From: Lachnospiraceae bacterium MD308
GTDB lineage: Bacteria > Bacillota > Clostridia > Lachnospirales > Lachnospiraceae
Length of the DNA: 64,000 nt
Direction of reading: 5' to 3'
Assembly (NCBI GenBank): GCA_010206225.2
Contig: VIQU02000008.1
Span: 1-64,000 of the forward strand
Part shown: in pieces, positions 24,541 to 33,254 of the stretch
Position numbering within the stretch: the first letter of the stretch is position 1
Layout: each line of letters begins with the position of its first letter
The notes under the pieces: generated by a model
The model's database searches: none
Told to the model about the DNA's origin: nothing
Seen by the model: only the letters and a program-made list of their open reading frames with translations
Made by a program: the position numbers and the translations under genes

Positions 24541-25652
24541 GCCGCAAATAAAAATTGAAAATGTCCCGGTATCCATTCTTTCATCATCTGAAGCTCTGTA
24601 GCGCTTCCCATCCGAAATCCCACGAACAAATCATGGGTCGCAAAAAATGTCACTAAATAAATCAGAAGCATAATTGCCGCCGCCTTCAAAAAGAGCAGCG
24701 GAGAAAACCAGTCTGCACTCCCGCCGCCTGCACTGCTCCGAAACAAAGTTACCATGATAACTCCCAATACGCCTCCGAAGATCAGCGATACAGCCGTTCC
24801 GATACCAAGCTCCGCACCCAGGCAGGAATAGATGGTTTTTGTCCGGATTCCCAGTGTCTTAAATACTCCGTACTCCGGAAGCCTTTTCCTGAGATAGTAA
24901 AGAAGCAGAAGGACAAGCATAAGAAGCCCCACGATTCCCAGTTCAACCAGACCTCTGAGTAAAACTTTTCCCGCACCTGCCGGATAGCCGGTCTTATAGC
25001 TCATATCCCCTTCTTTTACAAGAGCCTGCATCCCGAATCCTGACACTACAAAAGCAAACACAAGCATATTGCAGAGAAGAAGCACCGAATATTCTTTCAG
25101 ATTCCCGACAAAATTTTTCCATATAACTCGGAAAAACAAACGGTTATATTTCCCCGGAAAATAAAGCCTCGCCTTGCGCTTTGCCCTCTCTCTTCTCTCC
25201 TTTTTCTCATACTCGGCTTTGTCTACAACTTCCCTGTCCCAAATCTCAATCATCTTCCGCCCGATGCACTCGATGCCCGAAAAAGCCATCAATACTCCCG
25301 GAAACAGAATCGCCTCCACAGCATTGCTGCAGATCGTTCCAATCATATATTCCCACATTCCGGCATAGGTGAAGAAAATCGCTATCAGAAGCGCAGCCGC
25401 ATTCAAATACCAGTCTTTCCTTAAGTACATGGTAATCAGATATAAGACACATAAAATAAAAAAGGCCAGATACATATACAGACTCACAGCCAGTCCTGCC
25501 GCATAGGACGGATCCGGCGCAACGCCGGCACGCTCTATAATACTTGCGGCGCCCTCCGTCTTAAGACACTTAGCAAAAGAGAGCAGGTTATACCGCACCT
25601 CTCCTATCATAATCCACGGATAGCACAACGCTGCAAAAATATACAGATACAT
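24513..25652 (-). pseudogene. FtsX-like ABC permease remnant, truncated at both ends
   Basis: A 379-codon frame encodes several membrane helices and an FtsX-type core (FRVIWKNFVGNLKEYSVLLL, then RLPEYGVFKTLGIRTKTIYS). The C-terminus runs out near 24540 at the junction with the ATPase remnant, in a different phase. At the other end the ATG at 25652 has no ribosome site. Protein-like sequence continues upstream of it (PKYCRFSV) to an in-frame stop near 25685, so the N-terminus is lost too. With the ATPase piece it is the wreck of a second exporter, distinct from the intact one at 1-2510. Confidence 0.75.
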
Positions 25653-25755
25653 AAGAACAGAAAAGCGGCAGTATTTAGGAAATCATAGCGTTTCCATACA
25701 TTTTATGGTAAAATATGTAAAATAGATTTTTCAAATGTTAAGGAGGTTTTTCACA

Positions 25756-27543
25756 ATGAATGCAGCAGAAAGAGTTGATAAGCTTCGCTCGCTAATGGCC
25801 GAAAAGAACATTGACGCATACGTTGTCCCTACTGCGGACTTCCATCAGAGCGAATATGTAGGGGAACATTTTAAAGCGCGGAAATTCATCACCGGTTTCA
25901 GCGGTTCCTACGGAACTGCGGTGATTACAAAAGACGACGGGGGGCTCTGGACCGACGGAAGATATTTCTTTCAGGCGGAGAACCAGCTCGCAGGCAGCGG
26001 TATCCGTCTGATGAAAATGTTCGTGGGCGATACGCCGTCCATCGCTGAATATCTTCAGGCAAATATCCCGGAGGGCGGCACAGTAGGCTTTGACGGACGC
26101 GTTCTCTCCATGGGCGAGGGACAGGAATACGAGAAAGCCCTGTCTGCAAAAAATATTAACATCAATTACTCAGAGGACCTGATCGACGCGATCTGGGAAG
26201 AGCGCCCGTCCCTTTCCAAAAAACCAGCGTTTTTCTTAGAGGAAAAATATTCCGGTGAAAGCTCCGCATCAAAGCTTTCCCGCGTAAGAAAGGCTATTGC
26301 AGAACACGGGGCCGATACCCATATTATCGCCTCCCTTGACGATGTATGCTGGCTTCTTAACATCCGCGGGGATGATATTGATTTCTTCCCACTGCTTCTT
26401 TCCTATGCCATCGTAACGATGGATAAGGTAGAGCTTTATGTGGACGATGCAAAACTTAATGATCAGATTCACGAAGAACTGGCGAAAAACAAAGTGACGA
26501 TCCACCCCTACAACGATATCTACGAAGATATCAAAAAATTAGGCGCCGACAGCACTGCTCTGATCGATCCCATGAAGATGAACTACGCGCTTTATAAGAA
26601 CATCCCGTGTAACATCGTGGAAGCTGCCAACCCTACCATTCTCATGAAAGCCACGAAAAATAACGTAGAGCTTGAAAATATAAAAGAAGCCCACATCAAA
26701 GACGGCATTGCCATCACAAAATTCATGTACTGGATCAAGAACCGTTATGATAAGGAACCGATTACCGAGTTAAGCTCCGCCGCAAAATTAACCGAGCTGC
26801 GCGCGGCGCAGGAAGGCTATATCCGCGACAGCTTTGAACCCTTATGCGCGTTCGCGGACCACGCGGCCATGATGCACTACTCTCCTTCCAAGGAGTCCGA
26901 CGTACAGTTAAAATCCGGCGCATTTTTCTTAAACGATACCGGCGGCGGATACTATGAAGGCTCCACGGACATTACAAGAACCTTTGTCTTAGGCTCCGTA
27001 GACCAGCAGATGAAAAAATACTTCACCGCAGTTGTACGCGCTATGATGCGCCTGTCACGGGCAAGATTCCTCTACGGCTGCTACGGCTATAATCTTGACG
27101 TGCTGGCAAGAGGCCCGATCTGGGACCTTGACCTTGACTACCAGTGCGGCACCGGCCACGGCGTCGGATATCTTGGCAATATCCATGAAGCACCGACAGG
27201 CTTCCGCTGGTATGTGGTGCCAAGCAAGAATGAACACCACCAGCTGGAAGAAGGCATGGTCATCACCGACGAGCCGGGTATCTATGAGGACGGACAGTTC
27301 GGTATCCGTATCGAGAACGAATTTATCGTAAGAAAAGGCACGAAAAATAAATACGGACAGTTCATGTATTTTGAGACCGTAACCTTTGCTCCGATCGACC
27401 TTGACGGCATTGACCCGGAAGAGATGAGCCGAGATGAGCGCGAATGGCTGAATCAATACCACAAGGACGTATATGAAAAGATCGGCCCTCACCTGACAGA
27501 TGAAGAAAGAGAGTGGCTGAAAGAATATACACGGGAGATTTAA
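25756..27543 (+). CDS. Xaa-Pro aminopeptidase (aminopeptidase P, M24B)
   Basis: A 595-residue cytosolic metallopeptidase that removes N-terminal residues before proline. It has the three-part layout of long aminopeptidase P: two N-terminal creatinase-like domains (residues 1-300) and a C-terminal pita-bread domain. The metal site is visible as YEGSTDITRTFV (Asp pair), GHGVGYLGNIHEAP (His), ITDEPGIYEDGQFGIRIENE (Glu pair). The start at 25756 follows AGGAGG by nine bases; an upstream in-frame ATG would place that ribosome site inside the gene. It is one of few plus-strand genes, transcribed alone and closed by a strong terminator. It fits with peptide use through the POT transporter. Confidence 0.95.
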   Translation: MNAAERVDKLRSLMAEKNIDAYVVPTADFHQSEYVGEHFKARKFITGFSGSYGTAVITKDDGGLWTDGRYFFQAENQLAGSGIRLMKMFVGDTPSIAEYLQANIPEGGTVGFDGRVLSMGEGQEYEKALSAKNININYSEDLIDAIWEERPSLSKKPAFFLEEKYSGESSASKLSRVRKAIAEHGADTHIIASLDDVCWLLNIRGDDIDFFPLLLSYAIVTMDKVELYVDDAKLNDQIHEELAKNKVTIHPYNDIYEDIKKLGADSTALIDPMKMNYALYKNIPCNIVEAANPTILMKATKNNVELENIKEAHIKDGIAITKFMYWIKNRYDKEPITELSSAAKLTELRAAQEGYIRDSFEPLCAFADHAAMMHYSPSKESDVQLKSGAFFLNDTGGGYYEGSTDITRTFVLGSVDQQMKKYFTAVVRAMMRLSRARFLYGCYGYNLDVLARGPIWDLDLDYQCGTGHGVGYLGNIHEAPTGFRWYVVPSKNEHHQLEEGMVITDEPGIYEDGQFGIRIENEFIVRKGTKNKYGQFMYFETVTFAPIDLDGIDPEEMSRDEREWLNQYHKDVYEKIGPHLTDEEREWLKEYTREI

Positions 27544-27589
27544 GATCTTGCAAGACATCTGATCGTTCTTCACATATCCCAGAGTTCAA

Positions 27590-27646
27590 GACAGGAGCGC
27601 CGCAAGTTTGAATCACCATTCACAACGCAGCGCTCCTGTCTTTCTT
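27590..27646 (+). terminator. Terminator after aminopeptidase P
   Basis: Ten-base perfect arms GACAGGAGCG (27590-27599) and CGCTCCTGTC (27631-27640) are followed by TTTCTT on the plus strand. Confidence 0.85.
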
Positions 27647-27665
27647 ATAAGATCGAATCGTTCTC

Positions 27666-28904
27666 TTACATATACATATTCCCTGTCCCGACGTACCTGA
27701 TTCCGTCCTCAAACACACGTTTTCCGTCCATCGTCACAAGCTTCACATCATTTAGACACATTATATCCTTGCTCAGATCCCCGCCTACAACGAGGATATC
27801 GGCCTCCATGCCTTCCTTTATGAGTCCCCTCTTATCTTCCACTCCAAGAACCTTCGCCGGATTAGAAGTTGCCGTCTGGATCGCCTGTACCGGAGTGATG
27901 CCGTATTCTACCATATACTGCAGCTCTCTGTTAAGAGGCAGAAACGGTGACTGGTACATCACCATGTCCGTCCCGGCGATCACCGTAACGCCTGTATCGT
28001 AAAATGCTTTGAAATTATCTCTGTAAGCCTTATACGCCGGCTCAAAATACTGGTAATCATTGATCTCTTTCTGCATAACCGGATCATTTACCGGGGTTCC
28101 CGCATGATTCTCCATCTTTTCCCTGCAGATATCATACAACAGCGTATACGCCATAATGGTAGGCGTCCACGCGATCCCCTTTTCCGCCATCTGCTTTGCG
28201 TGGTCAACGGTCATAAAAGTAGCATGCTCAATCGTATCAAATCCCGCATCGATACACATCTGGATACCGGGATTCGTCCCCGCATGAACGCCGCACTTGA
28301 TGCCTCTTCTGTGACACTCATCAACTGCCGCATCAAGCTCTTCCTGCGTAAACTCCGGAATATGGGAACGGTGCGTAGTAAGGATCTTCACCCAGTCCGC
28401 CCCGTCGCGCACCTGTCTGCGGATCTCCCTGCGGATCTCCCACGGGCCGTCCACTTCTTCTGCCTCATCCCATGCATGCCCGCCTGTCATACACATCCCT
28501 GCATCTGTATGGGTGATCTTCGGCACAACGACAAATCCCTTCTCTGCCGCCAGCTTTAAATTCCTGCATACCCCATGTGCCGAACACATATCACGCACGG
28601 ACGTAATCCCCCGCTCAAATGCCGCCTGCGCATGCTGCAGAGCATAGAGCATGATAAGCTGCGGTCCGTAATTAAAGCTGTCCGGCTGTGAATAATAGTA
28701 TCCCAGATGAGCATGCATATCGCAAAGTCCCGGCAGTATCGTAGCCTCGCCATAGTCCTTTACTTCCTCTTCTGGAAACTCGCGGACGAGCTCTTCCTTA
28801 CCGGCAATCTTCTGAATCCTGCCATCCGCACCTGTCAGAACTGCCCTGTCCTTAAGGACCGTCTGTCCGTCTCCCGTCATAAGATATTTTGCACTGATTA
28901 TCAT
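27666..28904 (-). CDS. Metal-dependent amidohydrolase, imidazolonepropionase/prolidase-like
   Basis: A 412-residue enzyme of the amidohydrolase superfamily. The metal ligands appear in order: LCDMHAHLGYYY (HxH), the Lys region GADWVKILTTH, KCGVHAGTNPG (His), TIEHATFM (His) and VIAGTDMVMY (Asp). The segment GLIKEGMEADILVVGGDLSKD closes the beta-sandwich. Relatives hydrolyse cyclic amides or Xaa-Pro and related peptides; the substrate cannot be read from motifs. A strong AAGGAGG precedes the start. It lies 39 bases after the SGNH-type gene on the same strand and probably shares its promoter at 30078-30106. Confidence 0.88.
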   Translation of the reverse strand: MIISAKYLMTGDGQTVLKDRAVLTGADGRIQKIAGKEELVREFPEEEVKDYGEATILPGLCDMHAHLGYYYSQPDSFNYGPQLIMLYALQHAQAAFERGITSVRDMCSAHGVCRNLKLAAEKGFVVVPKITHTDAGMCMTGGHAWDEAEEVDGPWEIRREIRRQVRDGADWVKILTTHRSHIPEFTQEELDAAVDECHRRGIKCGVHAGTNPGIQMCIDAGFDTIEHATFMTVDHAKQMAEKGIAWTPTIMAYTLLYDICREKMENHAGTPVNDPVMQKEINDYQYFEPAYKAYRDNFKAFYDTGVTVIAGTDMVMYQSPFLPLNRELQYMVEYGITPVQAIQTATSNPAKVLGVEDKRGLIKEGMEADILVVGGDLSKDIMCLNDVKLVTMDGKRVFEDGIRYVGTGNMYM

Positions 28905-28943
28905 CTTTATGTACCCTCCTTAACGATTTAACCATATCAGCTT

Positions 28944-30011
28944 TTACTGCTTTTTCTGTTCCTCAGACCTATATGCCTCAATCACCGCATGATACTCTTT
29001 AGCGGATTCATCCCAGAATCTCCGGTTTTTGTCGCTTAACTTTGTATCAAACTTATAATGATCTTTCAGATATGCTCCGAAAAATGAGGACGCCTTTTTA
29101 CACCCGAGAACATTCAGATGCTCTCCTTTATCCGGGGTATCTGTGGTCCAGTCCACTCCCGTCTCTTCCCTATACAGGTTCATATCAAGATAAGGGATCC
29201 CATTCTCGTCTGCAAACTTTTGTACAGCCTGCACAGCTTCCATGGACCATTCAAGAGTCGGCGCCCGCATCATCATAAATTCAATTCCTCTTTCTTCACA
29301 GATCCTTTTCATCTCCAGCACAGCATCCCGGCACCTTTCTCCTACCTCCAGTTCAGAAGTTTTTGCCGTCTGCTCCTTCCATGCTTCATACTTTTTAATT
29401 TTCTTTTCTGAGGCAGGTCTTGTGGCGCGCCACGCAAGCGTCCCCATCATATGATAGGAAGTATCTCCCTGTATATGAAAATCTTTCTGTTCCAGCTCGC
29501 GCCATCTGGAATGGTACCGAAGAAACGGAATCAGATACTCTTTCTTTGACTCTCCCGTGTTGTCGCAGATTGTCTTGATCGCTCTCAGTTTTTCAGGCGA
29601 CCAGCGCATATAGTCGATATTTTTACGGTTATTTCCCTCCGTTGCTTCTTCCTCGTCGAAGATTGCTCCCGCCTCAAAAACAACCACTCTGGGAGTCTGG
29701 TACTTCAACGCTTCCTTAAGGTAATAAGTACTCAGCCATACTTTCTGCCCGGTTCCTGCAAATACATAACCGGTGATCCCCTGTTCCTCCCAGATATTAA
29801 GGGGTGATATCGCACAGTATGCAAAGCTTGCCCCCACATAAATAACATCATGCGAATTCTTTTCCTGCCTGTAAAACGCCTGTATCCTCGTCTGTGTCTC
29901 GTCACTGCGGGCGAAGCTCCATTTCGGCATGAATACTGCGGAAAAAATCCCAAATAATATTACAAATACAACTACAAAACAGATTCCTTTCAAAACATTT
30001 TTCTTACCCAT
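28944..30011 (-). CDS. Membrane-anchored SGNH-hydrolase-like protein
   Basis: A 355-residue protein. An N-terminal membrane anchor (about residues 5-27) is followed by an extracytoplasmic domain. The segment DVIYVGASFAYCAISPLNIW resembles the block I GxS region of SGNH/DltD/AlgX-type proteins, and DKGEHLNVLGCKKASSFFG resembles block V with a His. Such proteins often modify surface glycans or teichoic acids with acyl groups. The likely start is the ATG at 30011; a TTG at 30047 is upstream without a better ribosome site. The gene is first behind a clear promoter with a palindrome at 30036-30070, and probably leads the amidohydrolase. Confidence 0.7.
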   Translation of the reverse strand: MGKKNVLKGICFVVVFVILFGIFSAVFMPKWSFARSDETQTRIQAFYRQEKNSHDVIYVGASFAYCAISPLNIWEEQGITGYVFAGTGQKVWLSTYYLKEALKYQTPRVVVFEAGAIFDEEEATEGNNRKNIDYMRWSPEKLRAIKTICDNTGESKKEYLIPFLRYHSRWRELEQKDFHIQGDTSYHMMGTLAWRATRPASEKKIKKYEAWKEQTAKTSELEVGERCRDAVLEMKRICEERGIEFMMMRAPTLEWSMEAVQAVQKFADENGIPYLDMNLYREETGVDWTTDTPDKGEHLNVLGCKKASSFFGAYLKDHYKFDTKLSDKNRRFWDESAKEYHAVIEAYRSEEQKKQ

Positions 30012-30035
30012 TGCCTGTATAATCTCCTCTTTTAT

Positions 30036-30106
30036 CTGGTATAACAAATTTTATTTATTCGTTATACCAGCGTATACACCATACCATTAATATACTAAAT
30101 TTTCAA
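30036..30106 (-). promoter_or_regulatory. Promoter and palindromic operator upstream of the SGNH gene
   Basis: On the minus strand TTGAAA (30106-30101), a 17-base spacer and TATGGT (30083-30078) form a promoter. Immediately downstream a perfect ten-base inverted repeat, CTGGTATAAC (30036-30045) and GTTATACCAG (30061-30070), spans the expected transcription start. A GntR-like or other repressor could bind there. The -35 box overlaps the stop codon of the Cys-Ala protein gene. Confidence 0.65.
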
Positions 30107-31011
30107 CACTTATAGAAATCTTTCCTCGAACATCCGGCCCTGCCTCCCCCTGCGCAGGCACAGGCACAAGCGCAGGCACAAGCACATCCGCCTCCACGGC
30201 CGTAAATATGTCTTCTATGTCCGGAAGAGCTTACATACACGCTTCCCAATCCCCGATTCTGTTTATAGCTGTCTTTGATCTCCTTTTTGTTTCTTCCTGC
30301 ATAGAGTATGACCGCATATATAATAAGGCCAAATACACCGGTAAATATTGCCGCGATCCTGATAAACGAGGAAACCGATGATACGCTTTTTTTATAATCA
30401 TCGTTAAACTGGTAGGTTCCTGCCGGATAAAAGACCTCAGCGTCTACCCGGCCGCCCGGCTGCAGATTTTGATGATATGCGAAGTAATTCTCACCTACAG
30501 CGTCCATCTGCATACCCGATATTGTATCTTTACCATATTTCCAGAAGATCAACAGCTCCTTTACGGCGATATCGTCAAACCAGCCCGGCGTGAAATGATA
30601 CTGATATCCGTCCGCTGACTCTTCATACATTCTATGCTGAAGGATGGCAAATTTCATCTTAACCGTCTCTCCCGCATGATATTCACGGTTTAGATCCAGC
30701 CTCACATAATCTCCTCCGGATCCATAATAATCCATCTTCTCTATACTGCCGCTTAGAGGAGTCATCTCCTCCACATATTCATTCGGAATCCCAATCTTTA
30801 CCCATGTTAAGGGACCATCCGTTGTGCTGTCTAATACCTTCCAGTCAATCTCATAGATAATATGCACAGAGCCGTTCGACTGCACATTGAGCCATATCGT
30901 CTCTTTCTCTATCTCATCCAAAGGCTTCGCCGCCGATACGGCCGTGTCCATGGATAGCAACAGCACTATACCCAGCAGGATACCAAAAAGATTTCTTTTA
31001 TATCTGTTCAT
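30103..31011 (-). CDS. Membrane protein with Cys-Ala repeat tail, candidate radical SAM substrate
   Basis: A 302-residue protein. Residues 1-27 are a signal peptide (LFGILLGIVLLLSMDTAVSA). An extracytoplasmic domain rich in beta strands (about 30-225) resembles DUF2207-type proteins. One membrane helix (about 230-253) follows, and then a basic cytoplasmic segment. The end is unusual: GGG, six Cys-Ala pairs (residues 276-287), GGGRAGCSRKDFYKC. That gives eight cysteines in the last 27 residues. The repeat uses both Cys codons and several Ala codons, so it is kept at protein level. It lies 29 bases downstream of a radical SAM/SPASM gene on the same strand. I infer that the tail is modified by that enzyme. 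It may alternatively bind metal. Confidence 0.8.
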   Translation of the reverse strand: MNRYKRNLFGILLGIVLLLSMDTAVSAAKPLDEIEKETIWLNVQSNGSVHIIYEIDWKVLDSTTDGPLTWVKIGIPNEYVEEMTPLSGSIEKMDYYGSGGDYVRLDLNREYHAGETVKMKFAILQHRMYEESADGYQYHFTPGWFDDIAVKELLIFWKYGKDTISGMQMDAVGENYFAYHQNLQPGGRVDAEVFYPAGTYQFNDDYKKSVSSVSSFIRIAAIFTGVFGLIIYAVILYAGRNKKEIKDSYKQNRGLGSVYVSSSGHRRHIYGRGGGCACACACACACAGGGRAGCSRKDFYKC

Positions 31012-31040
31012 TGTGTTTTTCCTTCTCTCTGATCTATGAA

Positions 31041-32396
31041 TCAGTCTTCTCCCAGAGGACAGCTTTGTTCCATTTTTCTGGAAAATTCCCGATACCGCTT
31101 ACTTGCCGGATGATTCCAGATTTTTTTCCACTCTGTATTTCGCATATTGCCGAATATTTCTCTGTTCAGACAGCTCTGACAGGCAACTACATCTCCCGCA
31201 GGCGTCACCGCCATATTACTTAATGCCGCGCCGCAGGAGGGAACGCTAAGTCCCATTTTCCGCAGATCTTCTTCTGTGATCCAGCCCGGAGAAGTAAAGC
31301 TGATTTCCATGCCATACTCCCAGCAGTATGCGGCGGCTTTTTTTACAACTTCCGTGATCTCCTCTCTGGACAGCTTCATGAATACAGACTCCCGCCTTGC
31401 AGCATTGCCTGTGGGAATCAGGCCGGAACAGGTTACATAGACGACTCCCAGAGATTGTAAGAATCTCACCGTATCTGTATATTCCGCGTTCTCTCTGCAC
31501 AGAGGCGTATTCACATTCACGGACAGTCCCGCTTTAAGAGCGTTTCTGATACCGCTCACCGTCTCATCGTAGTGATCTGCACCTGTCAATTTATTATGAA
31601 TTTCCCGGTTTGCCGAATAAAAGGTAATCTGTACGTTATCAAGCTCCGCTTCCATTAACTTTCGGCAATAATCCTCCGTCAGCCGCACTCCATTGGTGTT
31701 CAGCCGGGTTACAAACCAGCGCGCAGCGTAGATCAGCTCAAACAGATCCTTCCTCTGTGTAGGCTCTCCTCCGGTAAATGTAAGCTGCACAATCTTCGCT
31801 TTCTTACATCTGGCAATAATCTCCTTCCACGCATCTGTATCTAATTCTTTTACACCAGCATAACGCTGGCCGGCGGCATAGCAGTGCAGGCAGTGCTGGT
31901 TACAATTCCAATGACCGTCCTTTTCCATAGCGCTGACCATAAGATCCATGCGGTGCGGCGCTGTCATATACGGCGCATAAGAACCGATATCCATCTGCCC
32001 AATATCAATCTCTGGCGTCTGCCCCCTGGCAATGCTTTCAAAAACCTCTGCAATCACCATCAAATCTTCCCGAAACAACTCCTCATCTGTATAGGGATAG
32101 AGCTTTTTCATATTTCCACAAACAATCTCGATCATTTCCGCTAAGTCTTCTTCCGACATTTCGCCGTCCCCGTAACGGTTCAGCTGTTTGATAAATTCCG
32201 TCAGCAGAATCGCCCATGACTCATTAACGGGTATGATCTGATTCCCGTTCAGTATCGCGACGGACGGAACAACATGAAACCACTTAAACCGCGGCGGAAT
32301 CAGATGAATCCTGATCACTCCCGGTTCTTTGGGATTCCATGTTGTATGTACCATCTCTCTCCAGTTCTTCCATTCATACCATTTTTCACGAATCAT
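31041..32396 (-). CDS. Radical SAM/SPASM-type protein, candidate peptide-modifying enzyme
   Basis: A 451-residue enzyme. The radical SAM motif CNQHCLHC (C165, C169, C172) binds the [4Fe-4S]-SAM cluster, and FTGGEPTQR near 207 is the SAM-binding GGE block. The barrel continues through about residue 370. The C-terminal part has PSCGAALSNMAVTPAGDVVA, then CQSCLNREIFGN and SCPLG, which matches SPASM/twitch domains holding auxiliary clusters. An unusual N-terminal domain of about 150 residues precedes the barrel and may bind a partner or leader. Such enzymes commonly mature ribosomal peptides by cross-links at Cys. It sits in the middle of a three-gene operon with the Cys-Ala protein. AGGAG precedes the ATG. 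Confidence 0.93.
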   Translation of the reverse strand: MIREKWYEWKNWREMVHTTWNPKEPGVIRIHLIPPRFKWFHVVPSVAILNGNQIIPVNESWAILLTEFIKQLNRYGDGEMSEEDLAEMIEIVCGNMKKLYPYTDEELFREDLMVIAEVFESIARGQTPEIDIGQMDIGSYAPYMTAPHRMDLMVSAMEKDGHWNCNQHCLHCYAAGQRYAGVKELDTDAWKEIIARCKKAKIVQLTFTGGEPTQRKDLFELIYAARWFVTRLNTNGVRLTEDYCRKLMEAELDNVQITFYSANREIHNKLTGADHYDETVSGIRNALKAGLSVNVNTPLCRENAEYTDTVRFLQSLGVVYVTCSGLIPTGNAARRESVFMKLSREEITEVVKKAAAYCWEYGMEISFTSPGWITEEDLRKMGLSVPSCGAALSNMAVTPAGDVVACQSCLNREIFGNMRNTEWKKIWNHPASKRYREFSRKMEQSCPLGED

Positions 32397-32409
32397 ACTT
32401 CTCTCCTAT

Positions 32410-33114
32410 CTATATGAACAGCCAGAATAAATTCAACGCTGCTGCCAACAGTACCGTAAGTACCATCTGTTCATAAGAAACTATTACCCTCCTGAGCCTC
32501 GTATTCGGGTAGCTTTCAACAATTTCCTGAATCTTCTGTTCCGTCTTCTTACCAAAATAAATTCCTTTAAATAACCTGTTCAGCATAAAAATACTGCCGT
32601 TTCTCCGATCCTTTCTATAGAGGAAACTCCGGTCTATCTGCCCGATCAGTCTCTGAGTCATCTTCGGCATCCCTGCCGACACCTTTGCCGCGAGAAACTC
32701 GTAGCTTTTCTTTATCTTTCTCTGATCACTCTTATTGCCCACCTCATAATAAAACGGAATCCATCCCCTCCTCTTCGGCACCTGAAAAGCATGCATCGTA
32801 ATCTTCACATTTTTTGTCTGCAGCGCTTCCCGAATCTCCTCATAGGAAATCTCCCTGACATTCCATGGCATGATCCTCTTTATGCAGTCATCCTTAAGCT
32901 CCCACATACAACGCTTTATAAAATGATTCAGGCACCAGTGCAAAATCATGTAACTGATCAGCCACCCTATGATCACACTGCTTCCTTCCATTCCCGAAAG
33001 TTTAAAAAGGAAAGGTACTGAAAGCAATATGGCCGCGCCAACTTTAATTTTTCGTTTTTTATATCCGGAAAACATTGGAATTTCATGTCCTGTTTCACTC
33101 TCTTTCACTTTCAT
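32410..33114 (-). CDS. Membrane protein of unknown function, first gene of the radical SAM operon
   Basis: A 234-residue protein I do not recognise. Two membrane helices lie near the N-terminus (VGAAILLSVPFLFKLSG, then SVIIGWLISYMILHWCLNHF). A basic cytoplasmic domain follows (about 65-205), with strand-like segments such as NVREISYEEIREALQTKNVK reminiscent of PH-like YcxB domains. A final hydrophobic helix ends the chain. Its stop lies 13 bases before the radical SAM start, so the three genes are almost certainly one transcript. AGGAG lies seven bases before the ATG. It may help hold the enzyme or its product at the membrane; this is inference from context only. Confidence 0.75.
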   Translation of the reverse strand: MKVKESETGHEIPMFSGYKKRKIKVGAAILLSVPFLFKLSGMEGSSVIIGWLISYMILHWCLNHFIKRCMWELKDDCIKRIMPWNVREISYEEIREALQTKNVKITMHAFQVPKRRGWIPFYYEVGNKSDQRKIKKSYEFLAAKVSAGMPKMTQRLIGQIDRSFLYRKDRRNGSIFMLNRLFKGIYFGKKTEQKIQEIVESYPNTRLRRVIVSYEQMVLTVLLAAALNLFWLFI

Positions 33115-33149
33115 CGCTGCTCTCCTGACTATAAAGAATCACTGATATC

Positions 33150-33177
33150 ATTATAAATCAAAATATTGATACTTCAA
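33150..33177 (-). promoter_or_regulatory. Promoter of the radical SAM operon
   Basis: On the minus strand TTGAAG (33177-33172), a 16-base spacer and TATAAT (33155-33150) lie about 36 bases before the first start codon. The -35 box overlaps a TTGATACTTCAA palindrome. Confidence 0.7.
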
Positions 33178-33186
33178 TCATTTTTT

Positions 33187-33227
33187 GTGATTTTATCACG
33201 GAAGCAATTCTTATAGTAAAGTATACT
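33187..33227 (+). promoter_or_regulatory. Promoter of the rhodanese operon with a Crp/Fnr-like site
   Basis: A perfect palindrome GTGAT-TTT-ATCAC lies at 33187-33199. A -10 box TATACT lies at 33222-33227, with another possible one (TATAGT) at 33212-33217. For a start point near 33234 the palindrome is centred at about -41, the position used by class II Crp/Fnr activators, and no good -35 is visible. The Crp/Fnr regulator at 35272-35931 is the obvious candidate. The half-site spacing of three is shorter than the four of classical Fnr boxes. Confidence 0.6.
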
Positions 33228-33254
33228 GGATTGAAAGGAAAAGGAGGTACAGTC

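Noticed and set aside
25174-25372. Short plus-strand frames inside the permease remnant.
   Set aside because: They lie opposite the hydrophobic and basic stretches of the permease and have no ribosome sites or protein-like composition.
30158-30193. The Cys-Ala coding stretch could be a simple microsatellite expansion.
   Set aside because: Codons vary within the repeat (TGT/TGC, GCT/GCC/GCA), so the protein sequence rather than the DNA repeat seems to be kept.
33187-33199. A classical cAMP-CRP site (TGTGA-N6-TCACA).
   Set aside because: The spacing is five and the last base differs, and the local Crp/Fnr protein lacks a clear cAMP-binding motif. It is kept only as a general Crp/Fnr-like site.
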